From NCBI GenBank assembly GCA_021777035.1, contig JAIQZR010000124.1, positions 1 to 41,400 of the forward strand: a stretch of 41,400 nt of DNA. The letters run 5' to 3'. Shown piece by piece: positions 34,240 through 41,400 of the stretch (the stretch's first letter is position 1; each line of letters starts with the position of its first letter). The notes beneath the pieces are model-generated. The model was not told the origin of the DNA. It was given only the letters and a program-made list of their open reading frames with translations, and did no database searches. The position numbers were made by a program, and so were the translations under genes. Source of the DNA: Candidatus Scalindua sp. (GTDB lineage: Bacteria > Planctomycetota > Brocadiia > Brocadiales > Scalinduaceae).

Positions 34240-34399
34240 CCAAATTAAGCCTTCGGCATAAATATGCAGATAGGAGCCAACTCCTGCCCGCCCGTACCGA
34301 ACAGTACGTTCGGGCGGGTTGGCGACCGTAATTCACATGCCATGGTGGGTGATATTCACTCGTCCGCCTTGGCGGACTCCTACCAAACTTTGAAATTCC
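34240..34399 (+). repeat. GGAGCCAACTCC dispersed repeat, copy C
   Basis: Direct repeat of copy B about 350 bp further on, with the end hairpin changed to TCCGCC-TTGG-CGGA. It shares GTGATATTCACTCG-type words with copy A. Confidence 0.75.
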
Positions 34400-34518
34400 T
34401 AAATATAGATTTATGCTTACAATAAACAACAACTTAACCGGAAAAAACAATCTGATTAAATAATATTCTCTTTTTTTTAACTGTAAATATTCGTAACTTA
34501 AACTAAGGAGTAATCATT

Positions 34519-36219
34519 TTGATAGATTTTTTTAGGAACTTATTTTCTCAGGAGTTTATGCCTCACGGTCACTGCCTCTATTGGAAAACGGAGCTTCTCA
34601 GGTTATTTGTAATAGGAGACGGCCTTACTGCCATTGCTTACTATTCCATCCCTGTTGCCATTTTCTACTTCGTTTATAAACGTAAAGATTTAGCTTTTAG
34701 GTGGGTTTTCGTATTATTCAGTATTTTCATTTTATTATGCGGCACAACGCATTTGATGTTCATCTGGACGCTGTGGAATCCCATGTATCGAGTAGAAATC
34801 GTCTTAAAGCTTTTAACGGGCGTTGTATCCGTTGCTACTGCCATAATAGTCTGGCCAATTATTCCAAAAGCATTGGCATTGCCAAGTCCAAAACAAATTA
34901 ATGACACAAATAGGAAATTAACCAAAGAAGTCAACGAACGCAAATTAGCTGAGGCTACCGCTATCAGGCAAACTAATATTATACATGCAATAGACCATGT
35001 TCTTAGAAAATCATTGTTGCTTGAGACAGAAGAAGACATAGGCAAATTGTTTCTTGACGCAGCAGAGGCATTGACAGAAAGCAAGTTCGGCATTATTGGT
35101 GAAATTAATCCTGCCAGACTTTTCGATACTATTGCGATTAGTAATCCGGGATGGGACGCTTGTAACATACCCCATTCCGATGCGATAAAACATATTAAGA
35201 ATATGGACATTCGCGGAATTGATAGATCAACAATGAGAGATGGAATACCCAGGATAGTGAACAAGCCCTCCACTCATCCTGATAAAATTGGAACCCCTAA
35301 AGATCATCCACCAATAACATCTTTTCTTAGCATTCCACTTAAACGCAGGAATAAAACGATTGGTATGATCGGCTTGGGGAACAAAGAGAATGGCTATGAT
35401 GAGTTCGATCAAAAAGCTATTGAAGATCTGTCCGTAGCATTTGTGGAGGCGTTGATGTATAGGAGGTCTCGAGAAGAGCTCAAGAGTACTAATAAATCAC
35501 TTATACTTGAAATCTCTGAACGCAAACGATTACAAGAAAAACTTGTCAGAGAAGAGAAACTGGCCGTCTTGGGCAAATTTGCAGGTGGGGTCGGCCATGA
35601 ACTGCGCAACCCTCTGGGGATAATCAACAACTCTGTATATTTCCTCAAGATGGTACTCACTGACGCAGACGATAAAGTAAAAGAGTACCTTGAGAAGATC
35701 TCCTTTGAAGTCATGCGATCAACCGATATAATCTCAGGCCTCCTGGACTTTGGACGCACTCAACCTGTTAATAATAAGGAAAAAGTGGTAGTTATCAATA
35801 TGCTTAATCTGGCGCTTCAAAGGTTGCCTGCCCCGAAAAATATAGAATTGAAAATAGATATACCTTCAGCCCTGCCTACTGTCTACGTTGACCCAAGGAA
35901 GATAGGACAGGTGCTGCTTAATGTGGTGAATAATGGTTATCAGGCGATGCCGGAAGGAGGTCTCCTCACGATTACAGCCAGCGCAGAAAATCAGTATGTA
36001 AATATTTCAATTGCGGATACCGGTACAGGCATATCTTCGGAGAACATGGATAAGATATTTGAACCTCTTTTCACTACTAAAATATGCGGCTTTGGTCTTG
36101 GCCTGGTTTTGGCCAAAGGCCTGACTGAATCCAATGGAGGAAGTATCGAGGTGAAGAGTGAGGATGGCAAGGGTACTATATTTACGGTAAAGCTGCCGGT
36201 AAAAGAGGTGACGTCATGA
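34519..36219 (+). CDS. Ethylene-receptor-like sensor histidine kinase (ethylene-binding domain, GAF, HisKA, HATPase)
   Basis: 566 residues starting at TTG with AGGAG 8 nt upstream. The N-terminus has three transmembrane helices matching the ethylene-binding domain of plant ETR1. Aligned with an offset of nine, the residues I recall as needed for ethylene binding are all present: Asp34, Tyr41, Ile44, Pro45, Ile71 and the copper ligands Cys74 and His78 (LLCGTTHL). A GAF domain (about 155-315) and a short coiled coil follow. The kinase core has His360 in GHELRNPLG, the N-box LLNVVNNGYQAMP and the G boxes ADTGTGIS and GFGLGLVLAKGL. It overlaps the receiver gene by 4 bp (ATGA). The ligand in this organism is unknown; ethylene, copper or another small molecule are possibilities. 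Confidence 0.93.
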   Translation: MIDFFRNLFSQEFMPHGHCLYWKTELLRLFVIGDGLTAIAYYSIPVAIFYFVYKRKDLAFRWVFVLFSIFILLCGTTHLMFIWTLWNPMYRVEIVLKLLTGVVSVATAIIVWPIIPKALALPSPKQINDTNRKLTKEVNERKLAEATAIRQTNIIHAIDHVLRKSLLLETEEDIGKLFLDAAEALTESKFGIIGEINPARLFDTIAISNPGWDACNIPHSDAIKHIKNMDIRGIDRSTMRDGIPRIVNKPSTHPDKIGTPKDHPPITSFLSIPLKRRNKTIGMIGLGNKENGYDEFDQKAIEDLSVAFVEALMYRRSREELKSTNKSLILEISERKRLQEKLVREEKLAVLGKFAGGVGHELRNPLGIINNSVYFLKMVLTDADDKVKEYLEKISFEVMRSTDIISGLLDFGRTQPVNNKEKVVVINMLNLALQRLPAPKNIELKIDIPSALPTVYVDPRKIGQVLLNVVNNGYQAMPEGGLLTITASAENQYVNISIADTGTGISSENMDKIFEPLFTTKICGFGLGLVLAKGLTESNGGSIEVKSEDGKGTIFTVKLPVKEVTS

Positions 36220-36599
36220 GTGGTAAATGGAGTATTCTTATAGTTGATGATGACCAACAGATGGCCGAATCGCTGAAAGACATTATTGATTTTAAGGGTT
36301 ATGAAGCTGTCACGGCCTTTTCAGGTAAGGAGGCCATAGAAAAATTAGAGAAAGCCCGTTTCGACTTTCTTCTTACCGATATCAAGATGCCTGAAATGAG
36401 TGGTGTTGAACTGCTCAAGATAGCTAAACGAATACAACCTGATATTATGCTTGTATTGATGACCGCTTATACCAGCGATGTGCTGGCCAGAGAAGGTTTG
36501 AATGAAGGGGCCGTTGACGTATTGCAAAAACCATTTGATATTGATAAATTCCTTATATTGATCTCTACTCTTATTAAGGAGGGTAGCCATGGCCAGTAA
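36216..36599 (+). CDS. Single-domain response regulator (CheY-like receiver)
   Basis: 127 residues, one receiver domain and no output domain. Acidic pocket DDD at 11-13, phospho-acceptor Asp55 in LLTDIKMP, Thr83 in LMTAY and Lys105 in LQKPFD are all present. It lies between the sensor kinase (4-bp overlap) and the HD-GYP protein (11-bp overlap). A phosphorelay or competition between the two receivers is therefore likely; it is the most direct target of the kinase. Confidence 0.95.
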   Translation: MSGKWSILIVDDDQQMAESLKDIIDFKGYEAVTAFSGKEAIEKLEKARFDFLLTDIKMPEMSGVELLKIAKRIQPDIMLVLMTAYTSDVLAREGLNEGAVDVLQKPFDIDKFLILISTLIKEGSHGQ

Positions 36600-37944
36600 T
36601 GCTGATATCCTCATTGTAGATGATGATGTCCAATTCGGAAAAACCCTTTGCGACATACTTACAGCAAAAGGTTATATGCCCGTAGCGGTGGAAACAGGGA
36701 AGTCTGCCCTTCAACAAATAAATACCAAAGCACCTGATGTTGCCCTGATAGACCTCAAACTTGAAAATATGTCGGGACTCGATCTTCTCAGGAAAATCAG
36801 AGAACTGTCGCCAGTTACTGAATGTATTTTGATTACAGGACACGCCTCACAGGAATCTGCCATAGAAGCGATTAACCTTGGGGCATACGGCTATATGACA
36901 AAACCGTATGATGTCGAACAGCTACTACTCATGATTCGAACGGGTATTGACAAACATGATTCCGATCAACGGTCACAGGCTATAAGCGATACTGCCAATG
37001 ACGCCATTATCGTGGCGGACGGTAATAGTAAAATATTATATTGGAATAAGGCTGCGGAAAAGGGTTTTGGTTATTCGGCAGAGGAAATAATCGGTAAATC
37101 ATTACAAGAGACAATTATACCCAGCAATTATCAGGAAGCTCATTCAAAAAGTATGGCTAAATTTAAAGAGACAGGACATGGCACTATGATAGGAAAGCCT
37201 ACTGAATTAACCGCTGTCAGAAAAGGTGGGGTTGAATTCCCGATAGAATTGTCTCTTTCGTCAGTAAAGCGGAATGGGAAATGGCAAGCAATAGGTGTTA
37301 TAAGGGACATTTCTGAGCGGAAACAAGCTGAAGAACGAGAGAAGCTAGGCGTTACAAAATTGAGAGAAGCCTTAGGTGGAATTATCAATACCCTGGCATT
37401 GATGACTGAACAGAGAGACCCTTATACAGCAGGCCATCAACAACGTGTGAGTAACTTTGCGCGTAAAATAGCAGAAGAAATGGGTTTGCCGCCGGACAAA
37501 ATTGACGGACTCCGCATGGCAGGAGTTATACACGATATAGGCAAAATGCATGTACCGGCAGATATCCTGAGCAAGCCAGGCAAATTGAGTAGCGATGAAT
37601 ACAACATTATCAAAACTCACGCTCAGGTTGGTTATGACATATTGAAGGGAATTGAATTCCCATGGCCTATTGCTGATATTGTACATCAGCATCATGAACA
37701 TATAGACGGCTCCGGATATCCTCTGGGCATGACAAATGGCGACATCCTTTTAGAAGCAAGGATTTTGTGTGTAGCAGATGTTGTTGAGGCCATGTCCTCA
37801 CACAGGCCATATCGTCCGGCACTCGGCATAGACAAGGCATTAGAGGAGATCACAAAGGGCAAAGGCATTATTTATGATTCAGACGTTGTGGATGCCTGTT
37901 TAAAAGTTGTCAAAGAAGAAGGATTTAAGTTTGAGTTAAATTGA
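36589..37944 (+). CDS. Receiver-PAS-HD-GYP protein (cyclic-di-GMP phosphodiesterase)
   Basis: 451 residues: receiver (1-120, Asp55 in LIDLKLE, Thr83 in LITGH, Lys105 in MTKPYD), PAS (about 132-245, ending GVIRDISERKQAEE) and HD-GYP (about 265-451). The HD pair is at 315-316 (AGVIHDIGKMHVP), and the GYP motif is in HHEHIDGSGYP (368-378). HD-GYP proteins hydrolyse c-di-GMP to GMP or pGpG, so the cassette links a small-molecule sensor to c-di-GMP level. AAGGAGGGTAGCC before the ATG is a strong ribosome binding site. Last gene of a tight three-gene operon. Confidence 0.96.
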   Translation: MASNADILIVDDDVQFGKTLCDILTAKGYMPVAVETGKSALQQINTKAPDVALIDLKLENMSGLDLLRKIRELSPVTECILITGHASQESAIEAINLGAYGYMTKPYDVEQLLLMIRTGIDKHDSDQRSQAISDTANDAIIVADGNSKILYWNKAAEKGFGYSAEEIIGKSLQETIIPSNYQEAHSKSMAKFKETGHGTMIGKPTELTAVRKGGVEFPIELSLSSVKRNGKWQAIGVIRDISERKQAEEREKLGVTKLREALGGIINTLALMTEQRDPYTAGHQQRVSNFARKIAEEMGLPPDKIDGLRMAGVIHDIGKMHVPADILSKPGKLSSDEYNIIKTHAQVGYDILKGIEFPWPIADIVHQHHEHIDGSGYPLGMTNGDILLEARILCVADVVEAMSSHRPYRPALGIDKALEEITKGKGIIYDSDVVDACLKVVKEEGFKFELN

Positions 37945-38094
37945 TAGCGTCCGGTTAGGTTTTTGCAAGTACGGTTTTTTTATATCCAAACCGTCAGCAG
38001 AGACGTAGGGCGAGGTCATGCCAGAGGCAGATTCGCCTATGGAGTGATTTTAGCCTTGCCATTTATGCACGAAAGCGATCCTATCAGCCCCCGC

Positions 38095-38183
38095 CAGAAT
38101 GATTGTCGGGCTGGCGAACGTACTGTTCGATATGGTCGCCAACAGGAGTTGGCTCCTACCTGCATATTTGTGACGAAGGCTTA
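38095..38183 (-). repeat. GGAGCCAACTCC dispersed repeat, copy D (reversed, partial)
   Basis: In reverse complement it reads CCTTCG, CAGGTAGGAGCCAACTCC, TTGGCGACC, CGAACAGTACGTTCGCCAGC and CCCGACAATCATTCTGGCGG, closest to copy A. It lacks the terminal ACCAAACTTTGAA part. Confidence 0.7.
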
Positions 38184-38454
38184 ACGTGATGTATAGTCTT
38201 TCAATGTTTTAAATATATGCATAGGGAATACAATAATAATTGAATAATGGAATTGGATTTAGAATTCGTTATTCATTATTCGATGTTCGATATTCATGAT
38301 TGAGAAATATAGAATAATAAGTAAGTAAGGGCTCCCTTAAAGAGGTTTTTTCTAAGTATGGTTCAAAAGAAAATGTCGAATAAAGAACATTGAACTTCGA
38401 ATAATGAATTCAGCAAAAAAGTATGATTTAGGAGATAATTTTTTTTGTATTTTC
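38145..38454 (-). repeat. Inner inverted repeat, right arm, including four-helix-gene leader copy 3
   Basis: Partner of 33,603-33,927 in inverted orientation, about 97% identical over 310 bp by my reading. The remnant start codon is at 38,404 (MNSAKKYDLGDN), after which the frame runs into unrelated repeat DNA and stops. Confidence 0.85.
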
Positions 38455-38589
38455 TTTGCGACCTCTGCGCCTTGGCGTGAGGGAAAAAAGAAGTTCTCAC
38501 CTGCCCGAATAGGTACAGGCGGGTAAGAAACCCGCCCTGCAAAATAATGTTTTAAATATATGCATAGGGAATCCAATAATAATTGAATA

Positions 38590-38806
38590 ATGGAATCGAA
38601 TTTAGAATTCGTTATTCATTATTCGGTGTTCGATATTCATGATTTAGGGATTTCAAATTAAGACTTGATTGTCGCCTGCCGGGAAGATGCTTTTTTCTAA
38701 GTTCGGTTTGAAAGAGAATTTTAAAATTATAAAAGAGAATGTCGAATAAAGAACGTCGAACTTCGAATAATGAATTCAGCAAAAGAGTGTGATTTAGAAG
38801 ATAACT
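38590..38806 (+). repeat. Four-helix-gene leader repeat, copy 4
   Basis: Direct repeat of the leader in 38,240-38,442 but with the longer middle section of copy 1. The remnant start is at 38,770 (MNSAKECDLEDN), followed after the same codon by TTTTGTATTTTCTCTGC-type repeat DNA. Confidence 0.75.
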
Positions 38807-38830
38807 TCCATTTTGTATTTTCTCTGCTAT

Positions 38831-38910
38831 CTCGGCGCCTCTGCGTTAAAGTGAATTGATGCATAGGAAATTCAAAGTAGTCGGGTAACCTGCCTGAATA
38901 GTTACAGGCG
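38831..38910 (-). repeat. Outer inverted repeat, right arm (80 bp)
   Basis: Partner of 33,343-33,422 in inverted orientation; 74 of 80 positions match. Confidence 0.8.
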
Positions 38911-38920
38911 TGAAGATATT

Positions 38921-38970
38921 AAACAGGGAAGAGACGGAGGTACTCTCCTCACGCCTCTTCCCCTGTTCAA
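38921..38970 (-). terminator. Hairpin downstream of the PKD-repeat gene
   Basis: AAACAGGGAAGAG pairs imperfectly (one bulge, one mismatch) with CTCTTCCCCTGTTC, with inner GGAGG/CTCC pairing. It starts 17 nt after the stop; only a short T stretch follows on the minus strand, so function as a terminator is tentative. Confidence 0.35.
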
Positions 38971-38986
38971 ACAAGTCAGACTTGAA

Positions 38987-41400
38987 TTATCTAACTTCCA
39001 TTATAGATGTAGGTGTGGCGTTTACAATTGCCGTAAATGAATCAGTTGATGTATCACATTTAGTCCCTGAATTGTCATTCACAGTCAATGTGATCAAGTA
39101 TTTACCAATCTTCGAGTAAACATGAGTTGGACGCACTCCTTCTCCTGTAGTGCCATCTCCAAAGTCCCACGTGTAACTTAGGCTGTCACCATCGGCATCA
39201 AAGCTTTGCGAACCGTCAAACTCGGATACGGTATTAACACAACACACAAGATTAGGCCCGGCATCTGCCACTGGTGGAGTATTTATCCTGACATTTATAC
39301 CAGCCACATCTCTTGAACACTCAGTACCTTTATTGTCACTTACCGTCAGTTTTACCGAGTAATCACCACCATTAGTGTAAACATGTGTCACCTGAGGCAT
39401 GTTCTGCCCCTTAGTACCATCTCCGAAATCCCATGCATAAATCAGATTGTCTCCATCAAGATCAGCAGTATCTTTCGCATCAAACGAAATTGCATCTCCT
39501 ACACAAGCAATGTTCGCTCCGTAGAAAACTGCAGTTGGTCCAGTATTAACAGTAACTAAGATGGTATCAGAACTGGATGAACACTTCGTGTTTTGTGAGT
39601 CACTAACAGTGAGAATAACATTGTAATTGCCGCCCTTCTCATAAGTATGGGCGACCTTGACACCATCTCCCTTTGTTCCATCACCAAAATCCCACTCATA
39701 TCGAAGATCCTCTTCACCACCGACAATCGACCTGGAGCCGTCTAGCAAGACTTCCGTACCCTGACATACTGTGATATTATCGCCGGCTATCGCGACAGGC
39801 TTCCTGTTTATCTTTACATTGACGCTGTCAGCGCTGGCGCTACATGCCGAATCCGAACCATCGTCTACAAAAAGGGTGGTTACATATTCACCTTTATCCG
39901 CATAATTGTAAACATGAGTTACGTTTGCACCAATCGCCCCGCTTCCATCACCAAAATCCCATTTATAAGTCAACAGATCACCATCCGCATCCATTGAACC
40001 GGAACCGTTAAAGTTAATCCTGTAATCCTGGTTATGTTGAAAGCAGAGATCAATGTCTGCCCCGGCATAGGCAACCGGGCCGGTATTTATAGTTATCGCC
40101 TTCTCAATACTGTCTGAATCACAGATAGTCCCGGAGTTATCATTCACCTCAAGCAGAACACTATACGTACCCCCCCTGTCAAATACTTTTGTCACTTGTA
40201 CTCCTTCGGCAATAGTCCCATCACCAAAGTCCCACTTATAAGTGCTGCGAGACGGTGTTTCGTCAGTTGTAACGCTGGCATCAAAGACGACCTCCTGGTC
40301 GGTACAAGCTTTGTCAGGGCTTGCAAAAGCGGCAATGGGGGCTGTATTCACATGAATAACCTGTGAAGAGACGGCAGTATCACATTCCAAACCGGAATTG
40401 TCCTGAACCGTAAGAACTACATTGTAAGTACCTCCATTTTTAAACCGGTGGGTCACAATCGGTTTGTTGCTTGTAGTCCTATCTCCGAAATCCCAACGAT
40501 ATGTAAGCGCCTGATTATCAGGGTCAAACGATTTTGTAGCATCAAAAGTGAACTCATTACATTCATCACTGGGAGCAGGCTCTGGCAAAGACCTTGGCCA
40601 TCTCCTGAAATATATCGGAACAGGAGAACCATCATCCATGTGCGTGATCCTTAATCCAGCGTGTGCTTTCGGTTGGGTCGCCTTGGTGATTTCATAATCA
40701 AGGCACCTCTCATTTGCGGAAGAGAAAGTAACCACTGTCTCACTCCACTGACCACTTGACGAATCATTTATGTCATAGGTTTTGTTATTCTCCCGGTCGT
40801 ATAATAAACTATGCCCTCCGTGCTCATCAACGTCATAGTTTTCTACAATAATCTGGGTCACACCCTTCTTTAATAATGGATAAAAGTACATCTTTGCCCC
40901 TTCATCCGGCAGTAGCTGAAAAGTAATATTGGGGCTGGAAACCCTGGCATCATCAGGGACTTCTATCTTAAAAAGATTTGCGTCGTCGCCACTTACTGCT
41001 GTCAAAACAAGTATAAACCGATAAAAGTCACCTATTTTAATACCGTCTGTTTTTGCTAATAAATCAAAATAGTAAAACTTACTATCGTACTCACCCTCTC
41101 CAAACTGCTTTTGATAAAGCATTCCTTTGCCGCCGTACAAAGCAATCTCCGTGACGGTGTCCCATGTGTTAAAATCACTCTCTCTTGCGTCTATATCACC
41201 GCCGGTATCAGGATCGTAAACTCCTATCCGAACCGCACCTTGCGACTCTACGGGAATATCAATGTGTAGTAACTGCTCATGATCCTCCGCCCCTCTCAAG
41301 GGATTACCGTTAGGCCCGGTGACATAAAGGAGTTCTACCTGTGAATCCTCTTGTGGGACAATACGAGCAAAAGAATCCCCAGCATAGATTGCAGTAAGAG
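38987..41400 (-). CDS. PKD-repeat extracellular protein, N-terminus outside the window
   Basis: The reverse frame is open from the right edge to a TAA at 38,987: 804 codons, no start needed inside the window (a TTG at 41,299 is internal). The first 300 or so residues are a beta-rich region I do not recognise (VRIGVYDPDTGGDIDARESD, TFQLLPDEGAKMYFYPLLKK). Six PKD domains follow, each with a WDFGD core (YRWDFGDRTT to YTWDFGDGTT). Each PKD unit carries one Cys before its first strand and one near its end (for example ACTDQ and TICDS), which suggests one disulfide per domain. The C-terminus (MEVR) has no sorting or PEP-CTERM motif. A surface or secreted adhesive or structural role is likely. Confidence 0.88.
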   Translation of the reverse strand, partial: LTAIYAGDSFARIVPQEDSQVELLYVTGPNGNPLRGAEDHEQLLHIDIPVESQGAVRIGVYDPDTGGDIDARESDFNTWDTVTEIALYGGKGMLYQKQFGEGEYDSKFYYFDLLAKTDGIKIGDFYRFILVLTAVSGDDANLFKIEVPDDARVSSPNITFQLLPDEGAKMYFYPLLKKGVTQIIVENYDVDEHGGHSLLYDRENNKTYDINDSSSGQWSETVVTFSSANERCLDYEITKATQPKAHAGLRITHMDDGSPVPIYFRRWPRSLPEPAPSDECNEFTFDATKSFDPDNQALTYRWDFGDRTTSNKPIVTHRFKNGGTYNVVLTVQDNSGLECDTAVSSQVIHVNTAPIAAFASPDKACTDQEVVFDASVTTDETPSRSTYKWDFGDGTIAEGVQVTKVFDRGGTYSVLLEVNDNSGTICDSDSIEKAITINTGPVAYAGADIDLCFQHNQDYRINFNGSGSMDADGDLLTYKWDFGDGSGAIGANVTHVYNYADKGEYVTTLFVDDGSDSACSASADSVNVKINRKPVAIAGDNITVCQGTEVLLDGSRSIVGGEEDLRYEWDFGDGTKGDGVKVAHTYEKGGNYNVILTVSDSQNTKCSSSSDTILVTVNTGPTAVFYGANIACVGDAISFDAKDTADLDGDNLIYAWDFGDGTKGQNMPQVTHVYTNGGDYSVKLTVSDNKGTECSRDVAGINVRINTPPVADAGPNLVCCVNTVSEFDGSQSFDADGDSLSYTWDFGDGTTGEGVRPTHVYSKIGKYLITLTVNDNSGTKCDTSTDSFTAIVNATPTSIMEVR

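Larger units (their letters stand above)
33137..34518. other. Gene-free, repeat-rich region left of the signalling cassette
   Basis: About 1.4 kb without a supportable gene. It contains GCCCGAC-rich short repeats (33,240-33,360), the left arms of two inverted repeats shared with 38,145-38,910, and copies B and C of the GGAGCCAACTCC repeat. Small open frames here are repeat translations. Confidence 0.75.
37945..38986. other. Gene-free, repeat-rich region right of the signalling cassette
   Basis: About 1 kb with the reversed partial repeat D, the right arms of the two inverted repeats, a further leader copy and a hairpin beyond the PKD gene. No supportable gene; the open frames here start with the four-helix-gene remnant or translate repeats. 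Confidence 0.75.

Noticed and set aside
1-41400. tRNA, rRNA or insertion sequence genes
   Set aside because: Scanning the gaps by eye I found no T-loop-like word in a cloverleaf context, no rRNA signature and no transposase frame.

Overview
The window looks like a chromosomal segment of a moderately low-GC, Gram-negative bacterium with a nitrite-reducing respiratory chain. It carries a complete cytochrome cd1 nitrite reductase (NirS), three tandem NirJ/AhbC-type radical SAM proteins of the heme d1/heme family, a b6-type cytochrome b with a Rieske protein, a lipid-anchored cupredoxin and a lipid-anchored c-type cytochrome. This set, with a PurS-PurL fusion, many lipoproteins, TPR and PKD proteins and abundant hairpin-type dispersed repeats, suggests an anammox planctomycete (Brocadiales, Candidatus Scalindua-like). 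That assignment is inference, since no rRNA or hydrazine gene is present to confirm it.

Layout. At 1-2,830 lie the start of a four-helix-bundle (23S intervening-sequence-type) gene, cytochrome b and Rieske on the minus strand, and a divergent cupredoxin. At 3,094-4,409 a HEAT-repeat lipoprotein overlaps a cytochrome c'-like lipoprotein. An ABC exporter follows at 4,433-6,391. At 6,651-11,977 (minus) nirS is followed by three overlapping radical SAM/SPASM genes, with a terminator-like hairpin after nirS. At 12,806-22,963 is a long minus-strand series: purQ, nuoE-like, nuoF-like, a P-loop NTPase, recJ, pilD, an OmpA-type lipoprotein, hisH and an EF-G2-like factor. A 1.2-kb gene-poor gap full of hairpins separates purQ from purL and tyrA (24,171-27,937). 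Divergently on the plus strand run accA, two unknown proteins, purN and a large TPR protein (28,177-33,136). At 34,519-37,944 a three-gene signalling cassette (ethylene-receptor-like histidine kinase, receiver protein, receiver-PAS-HD-GYP protein) sits inside repeat-rich DNA. The window ends in a PKD-repeat surface or secreted protein that runs off the right edge.

How the parts fit. The left 12 kb reads as a redox island: quinol oxidation by Rieske/cytochrome b6, soluble or lipid-anchored carriers (cupredoxin, c-type heme) and NirS with its cofactor-type enzymes. A 68-bp element, two TGACA-N3-TGTCA palindromes exactly 40 bp apart followed by an eight-base A-tract, occurs upstream of both the Rieske-cytochrome b pair and nirS in the same polarity. 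It is the best candidate in the window for an undescribed regulatory circuit. The second stand-out is the signalling cassette: all seven residues I recall as needed for ethylene binding in plant ETR1 are present in the sensor, and the block is bracketed by nested inverted repeats (310 bp inside, 80 bp outside). Those repeats are built from the leader and first codons of four-helix-bundle genes.
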